Shown here one piece after another: positions 24,141 through 37,361 of a DNA stretch of 64,000 bases. Within the stretch, counting starts at the first letter, position 1. Every line of letters starts with the position of its first letter. A program made the position numbers and the translations under genes. This DNA comes from Epiperipatus broadwayi (Eukaryota; Onychophora; Udeonychophora; Euonychophora; Peripatidae): positions 496,001-560,000 of the forward strand of contig JAQFVV010012544.1 in assembly GCA_028023455.1 (NCBI GenBank). Reading direction: 5' to 3'. The notes beneath the pieces were generated by a model. That model worked only from the letters and a program-made list of their open reading frames with translations. It did no database searches and had not been told where the DNA came from.

Positions 24141-27100
24141 TGAAGCTGAAATATAGTACATATTTCTGCTTCACCTAGTGCCAATGTCATCAGCACTAGT
24201 CTGGGTTTGAACCCAATCCTTATTAACTGACACCCATCTCATAATAGGTGGTAGTATATTTTAAGCAATATTATAATCTTTTATATTTCATTAATCTTAT
24301 TTTATAATTAAAACTAACCTTTTTATATTAGTTTATTTATTTTATATTTGTAAAAATGTATATTGTGTTTATTTTATTAAATTGAATTGAATCCTAGATA
24401 TCTATAAAATGTTACAAATATTTCAAATTCTTTATTAAAGTTCATTTTTCTTCAATTAATCAGTTGGTAACATTTTATATTTATCTTTTAATCAATGTAC
24501 ATTAGAGAGTCAATTATTTCAACAATGTAATATTGTAAGAAATGTTTTGTAAATTTCTGCTTAAGTTTATGTCAAATATGAGTTTGAAAGTCATTGTACC
24601 AAATTCCTAAAAATTTTCTGAATAAAATCTACATTTTTGTTAATCTAAACCTTAATTAAATAGATTTTGTTAGTACAATGACCGATAAAGTTAATATGCC
24701 TGTTGTTGTTGTTTTTTTTTAATTAGAAAATCAACCCTTGGGGCATGTTAATGCAGAATTATAGATTTCCCTCCAAAGCAGGCACCAACCTCAGAGGACC
24801 GCTTAGAGCAATTTCAATTGGCAGTTGTCACTGTAGATTGAATCCTGTAGATAAGACCAGAAGACATAACTAGTGGAAAATTTGATAAGGATTATTATTG
24901 AGTTTTATTTGAAGAGTTCACTGAAGAGAGTAGTATAGATTTAGTACATCATGATTAAAGAATGACTGGCTAAAAGATCGACCGTTGCTTTCCAGAGCTC
25001 TGTCCCACCGGCTCATAAATGCCCTTCTGGTGCTCTCAAGACCTAGCCTGAGTGGATACTGTGTCAAGGAAGTCTGCTGAGTGATCTGACTTTATATAAC
25101 TGCCTGTGTCAAGCCATGTAACACCTACCATTTGGTTGAGGTAACCCCAATTTGCCACAAGCCACTAATTTTACCTTATGTTGTTTTCTAAATCAATGTT
25201 AATTTATATTATATATCTGTTTATACAACTTAGTTTTAAAATGCATACTTTAAATTTTTTCTCTTAAATTTAAAATCTCAATTTTTATCAAAATCCCATA
25301 TTATTTTGATGTGGCAAAATTAAATTAATTTTTGGTTTATTTAAAATATTTGACTTACTGAAATTTCCAAGTACAAAATTCAATGAGCTATTAACTTTAA
25401 ATTCTCTCCCTCTTATTCTTCCAGTCAAAATCATTACAGGAGACTTACTTCCCATAAATTAATTAATAGAAAGCTCGTTTAATTTTGTATATCATATATA
25501 AATTTATTTTGAATGATTGAAATTATTTTAAAAGTATCTTACTATTACCTCCAATTTAAAATAGCCCTGTAATTATTTCTGAAAGAATAAAGAATTTTAG
25601 TGAATCAATTAAGTAAAATCTATTACAGTGTTTTATCAGTATATGTTTCACACACATATATTTTTATTTGTCAAAAAAATAGTAAAATTTGATGTATAAT
25701 TTATTAGGCTGCATATTGTCAAACTTACCAGAAGTAAATTTGATATTTAATACCCAGTTTGTTTATGATAATTAAAAGACTGATTTATTTTGCAATCTTC
25801 AATGATGAACTATTTAATAATTTACTAATAAATGAAATATTTGTAAAGTGTGGAAAAAAACTTATATTTTAAACTTTAATTCTTGCCTTCCTTTTTTATA
25901 TTGTTTTATGATCTGTTCAGTAATTGCCTAAGGCCTCTGGGACTTCCTTTTATGTCAGGGAGCCGATTATTTTAATCAGGATTTAAGTTATAATTTTGTT
26001 AGTGATACACTATATATATATATATGTCTAAGGCATTATGTATTTATAGCTACAACCATTCATTTAGTATTTGTATTTTGCTTTGCTACTTGCTCATCAG
26101 GACCTTCGGAATTTCAAATATGACCAGTCCAATCCTTCACTTTCCCTCAAAGTAGACGTAGTTTATACAAGGGGATTCTTTTCGGGCATTGCCATTAAGA
26201 TGTGTATGGGAAGTCCAGCACATCAAAATATTATTATGATCATTTAGAGACATGTTTTGGCTGGAGGGCCAGCATTTCTCATCATGTAGTTGCATTTACT
26301 AGGAATTTCCTTTAGCAAAGCCACCCAGAGGTTCATCATTGACCTCATTTATTTTTGTTGTAATCTATAATAGCATACTGCCTTCTTCATCATTTTATAT
26401 CTTTATTTAGCAAACCTGAAATGCTCTCTGCCATGATGGCATGTCCTTCACAAACAAATTTCATAATTAATTAAATCTGACTGTATAATTGTCAATTATT
26501 TATTTAAGAACTATTTTGCTTCCCACACTCATTATATACAAATGAATTTAAATGTAATAGTGTTTTAAATGCCCATCTTTCATGTCTTATAATATATATA
26601 TAAAACAGATTTGTTTGTAATATCTTGAAGGGGGCTAATAATATTTTATTGCTGATTGGTTTTTGGCTGACCAATTAACAAACTTTTACATTGTTTGTCA
26701 AAGCCACATCAAAATGAATTAAAGAAAATAACCAAGTTGTATAAACAAAGACTTAACTTATTTTGTACTAAATTCCTTAATAAATTCCTATGATATTGAT
26801 TATTTTAAATAAGCTTAGTTTGTCATCACTCCCAATCTCTAAGGTTAATTACTCTATTTATTTAAATATTTCTTTGATTTTAATTCACTTCTTTGTAATG
26901 TTGCCATAAAGAATTATCATTATTATGGTTCAAACCATTAGTAATCGATCAAATCATATCTGTACCATTCTGCAATCGTCAGAATCCATTAAATCATTGA
27001 TTTTTCATATAAACCTTTTATTATTTTGAGTCTCTATGTGAACCATGACCTCCAGCTGGGATGGAATAAAACCAAGCACTGCTAGTGTCATCACAAACGT

Positions 27101-27249
27101 TATCCATTAGTCAGAGAGGCAATAGTTTAGGCAAATAGGTTAGGATTCATCCTTGTCCTGACATATGTATCTTGTGCATGGTTGGATTCGAGGTACTTTT
27201 GCTTGGATTATTGGTCTTGTTGAATGAATACACGATTTTGACCGGCACA
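24141..27249 (+). mobile_element. 3' long terminal repeat of a Ty3/Gypsy-like element (3.1 kb)
   Basis: This is the direct repeat of 19498-22617, beginning TGAAGCTGAA and ending GGCACA. Many of the differences from the 5' copy are CG versus TG or CA. Examples are CTTCCGGTGC/CTTCTGGTGC, CTTGCGCATG/CTTGTGCATG and GGGACGG/GGGATGG. It is followed by a TA microsatellite, matching the context of the left end. Open frames inside it are not coding. Confidence 0.65.
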
Positions 27250-27280
27250 ATATATATATTATTGGCTGTACTTGTTGGCA

Positions 27281-27545
27281 TCAACAAGAGTTTTGAGTCT
27301 TCTATCCTTGGATTTTCAATGAAATGGATGGCTAAAAAGTGGAAAAGATTGAAGCTTATCCATTAAAGTTTAAAGATTTGCTATCTTAATACAAACTGAG
27401 TAGTGATTGCATATATGGTGAGAGTTGGTGATCTGGGACAACTGATGAATGCTGGTTCAACATTAAATATGTATGTTGGAGATCATTTATTTTCTACACA
27501 TGTATAGGGTCATGTACATCAGTTGTATATGATATATTGGATAGA
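27281..27545 (+). repeat. Unnamed interspersed repeat, copy 1
   Basis: This shares long matching blocks with 27736-28015 and 41781-42060, including GGATTTTCAATGAA, a GATCTGGGACAACTGATGA block and a GGAGATCATTTAT block. It has no tRNA-like head, no open frame and no clear tail. It could be the 3' end of a LINE or a non-tRNA SINE. The direct distance to copy 2 is 455 bp. Confidence 0.65.
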
Positions 27546-27735
27546 TGTAGGGTGCATGAAAGTTCAAGTCCTTTATAATTACATTAAGTTTTGTATAGAC
27601 AATATGTATATATTTAAATATTACATATTCAACCTATATAATGTCCATCCCTCTTCTATATAATTAAATGATATATTAAGATCCTATGTATGACTTGACT
27701 TAATGGAAATATGGATATAATAATAATATTGATAT

Positions 27736-28015
27736 AAACAAGGATTTTGAGCATTTCATTTTTGGATTTTCAATGAAGTGGTTGGTTGAAAAGTTGGAGT
27801 GGAAAGATTGAAGCTTGTCCATTAAAGTTTAAAGATTTGCTATCATAATGTAAACTAAGCAATGACTGTATATATGGATAGAAGACAGTGATCTAAACCA
27901 ACTAATGAGTGCTGGTGCAGCACAAAATGCATATATTGAAGGTCATTTATTTTTTACCTATGTATGTGGTCATGTGTATCAGTTGTATATGATAGATTGA
28001 ATAGAAGTTCTTTAT
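27736..28015 (+). repeat. Unnamed interspersed repeat, copy 2
   Basis: This is a direct-orientation diverged copy of 27281-27545, including the shared ATTAAAGTTTAAAGATTTGC block. The 190 bp between the two copies carries no recognised feature. Confidence 0.65.
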
Positions 28016-28859
28016 AAATATATATATACATACGTATGTGTATTTTAAAACCATTATTAGAAGCATCAATTATTTTTGAATGTGAATTATTTATAACGTA
28101 AGCAAATCTGAATTTGAAAAGTAATTTATAAAAACTTCATTCAATAGCAAAACATTGCAAACTATGTAATTAAACTTACATAACTCATTGATAAATTCTA
28201 TAATTATAATGTTTAGCAAAATTTGAAATATGTGAGTATTAAAATGATATTCAAATTTCCGTTTTTATTGAATGTTCACAAATATAAATTATTCAATAAT
28301 ATGTTTATGTTGATAACTATGTTCTGAGATGAAAATAAAAGAATTTAAAATCATTAAATATGAAATCCATATAACATAATGCATAATCTTTACTAACTCT
28401 TAAAAAACTTAACTTTAAATGTAGCTCTTTAAAATATATATCTAAAGTCTTCTTTTTTAAAAAATAGTCTCCATAACATTGAAAAAATTAGCAAATATAC
28501 TATATGATTTCTTTGTCACAAACTGTTATAGTTGCATCTCCAAAAGTCATAGACATAATAACTGTAATTTTCAAAACATATGTTAATACTATAGTGTATT
28601 TATATGTCTTATTTCAATTTTATTCAATGTTAAACATTCATTGTATATTAAAGTAAATTAGCATTTAAATTATAACAATTTTTATGACATTATTCATGGG
28701 ATTTATGAAAACTACATATATTTATTTAATTTAATATTTAACTTTCTGAAAAAATATTGTTAACTTAGAATATCACTATAATATTTATTACTTATTAAAA
28801 ATAAATTCAAATCTAATTAAATGAATACATTTTTTCTTATTTCTATAAAAGGATGTGCC
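28016..28859. other. AT-rich non-coding stretch
   Basis: Nothing recognisable; no open frame of note and no repeat shared with the rest of the window. Confidence 0.4.
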
Positions 28860-28964
28860 AACAGTATAGAAATCATCAAGCGTTGATGGCCTAGTGTTTA
28901 GCATAGCTGCCTTCCGAGTAAGCTGGACTGGATTTGCTTCCTGGTCAATGCTTTGACATATATA

Positions 28965-29013
<49 letters not shown>

Positions 29014-29030
29014 CAGTATAGAAATCTTCA
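28860..29030 (+). mobile_element. tRNA-derived SINE with 19-bp target-site duplication (copy 2)
   Basis: The head GCGTTGATGGCCTAGTG (from 28880) carries an A box. GGATTTGCTTCCTGG stands at the B box. The trailing GGTCAATGCTTTGACATATA leads into a long TA tail ending at 29011. The 19-mer AACAGTATAGAAATCATCA at 28860-28878 recurs with one mismatch at 29012-29030, giving a textbook target-site duplication. The duplication and TA tail imply retroposition using a LINE-type machinery, and relatively recent insertion. Confidence 0.85.
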
Positions 29031-32000
29031 TGTATAATTTAGACTTTAAATTTATGAGAAAGCCACCATAAACTTCCAGCCAACTATGTATAAACTAAAA
29101 TAAGTCCATTTACATATATTTCACTGGTTTTTTTTAGTAAATTCTGCATAAATTTCATCAACATTTGGGTTATGACAATTTATATTTAATTTAAACTTTA
29201 ATATAGATTGATTTATTAAATTGAACTTATTATAAAATATTCAAATTTAAACTTCAACTAATCTTATATTGTAAGTAAAATATTTTTATTTTATGTTGTA
29301 AATAAGTTTTATTAAATATTTAATTATTTGTTTATTTATTTTTCTTATTCAATATTACACATACTAAACAAATTGTAATTATAATTATATGTGATACAGA
29401 ATAAATGATAAAAATAACAGACAGGATTTGGTCAACACTCATTCATAATTTTATTTTAATGATATTATAAAAAATATTAAATGAGTTTTATATTAAATTT
29501 ACTAGTACAATATTAAACACTAAAGTTATTGATTTTATAATCATAGAAATACTTGAATAACTATTTTATGTCATTGATTCTCATGAAAAATGTATAACTG
29601 TGGTCAAAAGTATAAATAATTTATAAAGTTTATTTCAAGTACACTAAATCCTTGTTAAAGTTTGTTTGTGGCTTTCTATGAAAGTAATATCCAAATAAAT
29701 AGGAAACTGTTATTACAAATGAGAAAATATAAAATGATTTTAACTTCATAGTAAATTAAAATTTTTAAATGTAGATATATTTTTAATCCTCAAAATTTAT
29801 ATTGATGAGCCTTTTCTAGTTTGTAAGCGTGGATTTTAAACTAGTATCTGAGAGAAAGTAAATAATGTATTTTAATGATGTAACAATTTAAATAATCATC
29901 AAAATTTAATTAATTTTTTTATGATAAAAGTTAATAATTATACTGATTTTATCTTGACAGGGGAGATTATTCATATAAATGACACTAGGTTTGAAACACT
30001 TCTTGCAAATTGTTAATGGATCAAATAAAGTATGACTTCATTCATATTTTTCTCAGGAATATTATTTAAAATTTATTGATCTGTCAATAAAATTTAAAAA
30101 CAAATAAATAAAACATTGACATTAAATCATTTTTTGAATTTAATTGACTAACAAAAATACTATTAATCATATTAAAATACTAAATAAAGAAAAATACTAA
30201 ATTAATCTTAATTTAAACTCTCTATTTTTAATTTTGTGTTTTTATTTTTTGAAAATAAATTATAATAGCAATAATTGTGCTTTAAGATGATATTGCATTT
30301 ATTTTTTATTTGTTCAAAACTTTCTTTAAATTTTTTAAATTATATTACGTTTTAAGAAATTTGTGGGAAACTTAAATCAAATTTATTTAAAATATTTAAC
30401 ATTAATTAAATGTATTAAAAATATAAACAGACATGAACATATATTTACAAACATATATATATATACTCAAATTTATGGGATATTATATGTATGGATTTTA
30501 AAAATGGTTAATCATTAATAAGGATACTCAGTTTTAATTACTATTAAGAAATAGAAATATCAAATAAAATGTAAAAAGTGAAATTAATAAGTATATGTTA
30601 TTATAATAATTATTTTTACTATTAGATCTCATGACTATTATTATTAGATTTTCTTTTTTATAAACTCTTCTGATTAATACATGCTTTATATATTTCTATA
30701 TATATGCAGTTATTTGTTAATAAAACATTTTATATTTAAACATACTTTAATTTTCCCCCAAAGATTCATAGAATGTCTATACTGTATTTTAAAATAATAT
30801 TTTGTTTTAAGGGTTAAAAGATAGATAGCTTTCTACAAGTTTAAATTTTCATGGAATAAAAAATTTATTATGAAACAATTATTCTATTCAACATCCATTC
30901 TTTTCAAATAAGAAAAAATTCTGCATTACCATTCCAAACCAAAGCCACTATTATAGAACTGAAACTATTAACATCTATCATTTTTTGCCCAGAGTTTCAC
31001 ATGGTCCATAATGTTAACACATAACAATTGTATGCTAGATACTTTATTCATTAAGATGACTAGTTCTAGAATTTTAATGTTAGAACAATTGATGGAAATA
31101 AAAATAATTGATAATGAATAATAAATTAGACAGGTTAGTCATGTGAACCTATTATAAGTTTTTTAAAAATTGTTACAAGCACTATATGTGTGTATATGTT
31201 GTGATTGAATGGTTTCATGGCACCCAATATAATATGTATTTGCATATAAATTTGAAGCTTAAAAGACTAAATAAAAATAAACACAATGAAATTCACAGAA
31301 TAAATTTGTTTAAATTTTTGGGCCATATGTGGTGTACTACCATGACTTTATTTTTGGCAATTGGTATGGTAGTTAGTTCTGAAAAATGTCATCTTTCTAT
31401 TTTGGTGCACTATTTAATTTTCTGAATGTATGTTGTTGATCGTTCATGTGTAGGTCTATTTGCTGTGCTTTGCCAGTATTACCAAATGTAAATCTGATAA
31501 ATATTTATTTCAGAAATTAAAATTGTAATTTTGGGTCTCAATAATGACACATATATTTCCTTCAGCATTTATTCCATCACTGGGTTGTAAGTACTATTTA
31601 AGATATAAATAAACTTATTTGGGAGATGACAGAATTGTATGATTGTATTGTAAGAATGTAGAACTTGTTGTTATAATGTTAATAATGAGAAAGGGTTTCA
31701 TTAACCATACAACAATACTAATTTTTATTATTATTTAATCAGTAAATTTATTTTATTTTATCTGTTAACTTTAAAATCAAATTTGTACAGTAGAGTGATA
31801 AAATAATTTACTTTGTGATATTGTAGATTTTCAAAGTTGTTCTCTGTTCAATGTCTTTATTGTTAAAATAAATGTTACTTTTATTGTTAATGTTGGTTTC
31901 ATAATCTTTCTAGCATTATTTACACATATTGTCAGAAATCATAATACTATAAAATTTATTATGAAGTTATTTTTTATATTGAATATTAGGTGTACATGGA

Positions 32001-35000
32001 CATATTAATTTCAATATAATAATCACTTTATTCAAATTGGTTTGTAGATGTTAAAAAGGCATGTAAGAAATAAATTATTCATTTTCTTAATTATCAAATG
32101 ATCACTTTAACCAGTTGTATTCCTTGAAAATTGCTTTTGTGATAAATTATTTTATTTTATACAGAAGATTATTGTTTTGATTATACATCATAAGTGTAAA
32201 TTACAAATCCATAAAGAAAGATTTAGTATGAGTTATTAAAATGATATTGAGTGGTCATAAAACTATTATTCACTCATTATATGTGAATGTTATCCTTGTA
32301 TATTTTTTTATTCCAAATTAAGAGTTTTGCAAGTATTTATTTTAAGTAAAATATTTTCTGTAAATTTAATATTATTATTGTAAGTTGAATAGACCTTATT
32401 TTTTAGATAAGTGTATGACTTCCCATATTATTACTAGGATTCCATTCACTACTTAATAATCCTTAAATAAAAAGAAAAGAGTAAATTTTTAGTTTTGCAA
32501 CATTTTTATTACAGAACCTTGAGATTTTAACTTACAGAAATGACTATTAAAGAAATTGTTTTGAAAAAGATAATTAAATATAAGGGGCATTGTGGGACAA
32601 ATATAAGAAAACATATTGTTATTTATCATAAAAAATAAATATAGATCTGATCATGATGATGAGATACTGATGATGGTTATTAAAAGTGCTGTAGTAGGAA
32701 GGGATGTTAGAAAGAAAAGGATTTAATATGTTCTAATTATTTCATAATGTATGCTTCCAATATAAAAAGCCTTTCTTTAATTTGTGAGAGTGAGTTGAGA
32801 GTTCTTCTCATCTTAAAATTTGCTCACTGTTGCATATTAAATTTATAAGGTTTATTAATTGCTATTATTTACCTTGTGACTTCTTTTTATTGTAGCATAT
32901 AGCATTTAGTACCCATGGACTTATCTATTATCATCTTATATCATATAGTTATAATTGTGTAGAACTTATTGTTAGTGATTGATAACATTATAGTGCAGGA
33001 TATATATTATATATTTTAGATTTCATATCATTTTGCTCACCCAAAGTGTTGGCTATTTAGTCAGTTATAAGATTCCAATCAGTCATCTTGAAATATAAGT
33101 TTTGTGGCTATTGTTATTATTATTGTTTGAGTTAAGAAATCAAATTGATTTTATTTATGCTTCATCATCATACACTTTCCTTAGATTAATATATATATAT
33201 ATATGTACACAGACATACTAAATCAATTCACTCTATTTTATTAAAAAAGAATAATCTTTATTGGCTGAATATTTATTTGAAAATTTGTTTTACTATACGT
33301 GCATGATGTATGCTATATAAACTATTTATATATTTTCGTAAATTTTATTTCTATGTATTAAAATAAATTTAGATATTTGTAAATAGACAAATGAGAATGG
33401 TGAATTTGTAATATAAAGTACTTAACAAACCTTTAATTTCATTTTTATTATTATTTCTAATCAATAAATTTCTTAAATCATTAGTTTTAAGTTAATCCAA
33501 TAAAGTTATTTGTTAGTAGAATAGATCAAATGTTATATATAAATATTTCCCTTGTTCACAGTCACAGTTACCACGATTCTTGTGATAGCAATGCTATCTT
33601 TAGATAATAAAGATATTTTCTATATATATAAGTGGGTACATGTGTGTGGATATCCAGATGACTATTTTAATTCTTTGTGTGACACAAAGGTGAAAATCAT
33701 CTTTAAAATATGCTCATTTTATTTTGTAAATATATAATGATTACTATTTCATTGATACCAAATAACCATAAGTTTTGATGGAGATCAGCAATGACACAAT
33801 CATTCCAACATTTCTGTAATTATTTGTAGCACTTATGTGAGTGCATGCAGTTAATATATTGATGATTGCTTTTCTCTTATGATCTAAGTTTGACATCAGC
33901 TAGAAAATGATTGGTCTAGATTTTATAGAGTACCTCTTTTAAATCCAGTCACAGAGGATGACATACATTTTAATGAATACTACTGGTGATACTATTGCTT
34001 ATTACTGCCTATATTTACTTTCAATGCTAATTTTTTGTACATTTTCTATTTGTTGTTGACTATTCAGTACTTATAAAATAATGATTTCCATGACCTCTTT
34101 AACATTTCTTATTCATATTGTTACAATATATATATATATTGTCAGGCTTGATTATGATCAAGTCCTATTTTATTAGTAAATGATTTAAAATTATAAATTT
34201 TATTAAACTGTAATTTTGATTATTAATTTTATAGTTAAAATCATCAGTGTGTTCTAATAATTATTAATGATTGTGAGATGAGGATAGGAAAACTTATTTT
34301 TTATAATAATATTCTAATAATAATCAATATTTTTTTATTTTTCTAAGTAATTAAATGTCCCAGTTATTTAACCAATATTTTAAATTTCTCTGCCAAACTG
34401 TGTGTGGGCATGCTCTCATATAGTTTGACAGATAAAGGAGTTTTAATATTCATAATTAAAATACAAATGTAAATAAAGCAGGTAATTATTTTAATATTTT
34501 ATTAATAATTGATAGGTTTTTCAAAAAACTCAGAACTAGAATTATTTTAAGCAAAACAAAATAATTAATAATTGAATATTTTTTCCCAAGTTATTATATT
34601 TTTATTCTAACTTTTTGATAAATTTATTTCAATAAACTTTATGTAAGGTCAAAAGATGGAGTTTGCTATTTTTAGCAAATATCTATGACAACAATTAAGA
34701 AATTTGATTGGTTTTTAATTTGCAATCAGCCCTTAATTAAAAAGTTTATAAATAGAGCTGCAAAAAAACTTAGAGTGGGATGAGATTATTGCAGACTCTC
34801 AAATTTTCAATCTACCAGGGAGATTATTTCAGACTATCAAGGAAGACTTATCCTTCACCTAAACATTGTGTTTTTTCTAAAAGAAAAATATAAAATATTT
34901 TTTAGTTATCCCATAAAATACAGAGTAAAATAAATATAGCCTCACCTCACTCACAGAAGAAAATGTTGGAATGACTCACTGACAATTTAAAAAGTTTATT

Positions 35001-36291
35001 CAATGAATTGAACTGAAGCTACAACAGGAGAAGTGGCTTCAAAAAATGATTATATCCAGGAGAAGTTCTACTTGTCCATAAGCATAATTTTTTCTAAATT
35101 ATCTACTGATTATTTTAATTGTGAAGACCATAAAATAAATAGCAAATATTGGTGTCATAATTTCAAAGTTAAAGTAAAGAATATTTTGGAACTTTTAATA
35201 CAAGAAGAAAAATTTACTTGAATTCTTTTAAAAGTTATATATTTTTTTAAAAAAGCTAAAGTAATTATTCTTTTACAATTGTAAAAACACTTTTAGAAAA
35301 ATGAAATGCTAATCTGAATTAATTGATTATTGCTATTGACTCATAATTGACATCATAAAATGTGGAAGAAATGATTATACTTTATTAATTATTTTAAAAC
35401 AAATAATAACCCATATATTTCTAACTTCAACTTAGTTGTAAATGAATAGAGATTCTTAATGCTAAAGTTCTTGGAAAATGTTTTTGCTTAAATTCTTATT
35501 AATTTAAGTTATAAATATCCTTCAATTTATATATAAAACTGAATATGACTTTGCTTAATTATATTGGAATTTGTGACAACTACTGACTAAGTATTTATTT
35601 ACTAATATTATCTTTAACTTAGCAATAATTCAAAATGAATGATTCATTAATGAAATAACTTAAAGTATAAAATGTTATTTCAGCGGGATATTTAAATTAT
35701 AGAATTATAAAGCCATGTATTGTAATATTGTTTTAAAACCAGCCTTAATAGTCAACAATTGTGTTTTCTTCCAGTTTAAAAAAAAAACACAAATAGTTAA
35801 TGATTTTAGCAACTAACAATTTCTTTATAATTTGTAATCTTTTATTATTGAATAATTATTCATTAATATGTATTTTAAAGCATCGAGGATACTTTGATTT
35901 CTTTAAAATGAATTGAAGGCATTTATTTTTATCTATTTATTATAAATAATAAAAAAATATATATTAATGATAATGCAGAAGATGTTCTTCAATGTGTGTT
36001 ATATTTTTATGTTAAAACAGATTTTGATATTTTTTCTATAATTTCATTGGTACATACATCCACAGAATGCAGAAAGTAGCTTAATGTTGTATTATTTATT
36101 TCAAATAATAGGAGTATTTAAAGTGCTTATGGTATTGGTTTTGAAATAAGGAAAAATAATAATGGCCTTAAGAAATGATTCTGAAATAAATATATATTTA
36201 ATCCAAGTTTCTTTTGCTTTAATGAATATATATATAATAAGTATCCTTACTGTAAATGTTTATGTGGTTACTGGTGGTTTCTAATGATATA
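29031..36291. other. Long AT-rich non-coding stretch
   Basis: No gene, RNA or known repeat that I can support in 7.3 kb. A TATAAATAG sequence at 34747-34755 resembles a core promoter, but no coding exon follows. The open frame at 35033-35221 begins at GTG, and frames at 31186-31425 and 33552-33737 have no domain. Confidence 0.4.
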
Positions 36292-37359
36292 CACCTGAGT
36301 CTCATTTTATGTGGTAGATAAGTTCCACAGAAAACCTGCATTAAAAAAAATCACACAAAAATAGCCTTAACTTACCTTGAAAAATGGGAGATAGGGTCTG
36401 TAATTTTCAGAATTCACATAAAAGCAAAGCAACAAAGAAATTGTTAGCCAAGAGGTCAACGTAGTCACCTTGCAAGCAAGTAGTTGGTTGCAGATGGTTG
36501 TGGTTTCGCCTCCCAGTCGATGCTATGACATATGAAAAAAAGAAAAATTACTTTAAAATTCACATTAAAAAAATAAGCAAATAAAGTATGACTAATAAAA
36601 AATTTCAAATATTTGAAAAAAATTAATACAAGACAAACTTTTTTTACATTTTTTATTAACTACAGTACTTAATTTTACATTTCTTATAAATATTTTAATC
36701 ATTAACGCTAGCGTTCATTTGTAAATGGGTAAGAAATCGGACTCGATGAGATGTGATGTAACATGGTTTCTCCTTAAATGAAGTGAAGAATCTCTCAGCA
36801 ATTATGCCCAAAGAAACCTGTTAGCCACTTTATTTTTATTCGTGATGTGTTGTACAACTAACGCCAGTTTCAGTCTTGTGTTGTGTTAATGATTTTCTGT
36901 TTTTATATTAAGAAAATGAAATCGTAATCAAAACAAACAAAAAAAATACATTATCATTAGAAAGATTATTTTCAGTGAATAAAATCTTCGTTTTTATTTT
37001 AAAAATCTAAAAGATTATTTATTTCAGTTATATATAACAAAATACGTTTCAAAAGTTGAAATTTTTTGAATATTTATTACGATATTTTTATATGTAAGTA
37101 TAAATCTATTATTATTATTTACTCATTAGTATAAATAGGTTATTTACATACAGCTTCAGTCCATATTCACATTAGCAGCTAATATTACATTATATTTTTG
37201 AAATAAAAAAAAGTATTTCAAGTCAAAATAAGTTATTAATAATTTAAATTTCTTGATATCTAATAAATATAGTGAAATATAAAAGATATTAAGAAGAAAC
37301 ATGAAACGCATAACTTCAAAATTGTATTAAAATAATCCGCATAAAACGAGACCCAGGTG
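36292..37359. mobile_element. Non-autonomous TIR DNA transposon (pogo/Tigger-like)
   Basis: Imperfect terminal inverted repeats of about 27 bp bound this 1,068-bp segment. The left end is CACCTGAGTCTCATTTTATG and the complement of the right end is CACCTGGGTCTCGTTTTATG, both continuing with GTGG/GCGG. A TA dinucleotide stands outside each end (36290-36291 and 37360-37361), as expected for the Tc1/mariner/pogo superfamily. The CTCGTTTTAT block recalls Tigger termini, but that placement is tentative. There is no transposase frame. A tRNA-derived SINE lies inside it. End differences are CG versus CA/TG, consistent with CpG decay. Confidence 0.65.
36445..36546 (+). repeat. tRNA-derived SINE (copy 3), nested
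   Basis: This diverged copy of the SINE at 28.9 kb has an A-box-like start (GCCAAGAGGTCAACGTAG), the B-box-like GGTTTCGCCTCCCAG, and the family-specific ending GTCGATGCTATGACATATG followed by an A-rich tail. It sits inside the TIR element at 36292-37359, so it inserted later. No clear target duplication is visible. Confidence 0.6.
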
Positions 37360-37361
37360 TA

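Noticed and set aside
23861-24196. 111-codon minus-strand frame across the 3' LTR boundary
   Set aside because: It is antisense to the LTR element and spans the internal/LTR junction; no domain.
34747-35221. TATA box plus downstream 62-codon frame as a gene
   Set aside because: The frame begins at GTG, has no homology or splice context, and TATAAATAG is expected by chance in DNA this AT-rich.
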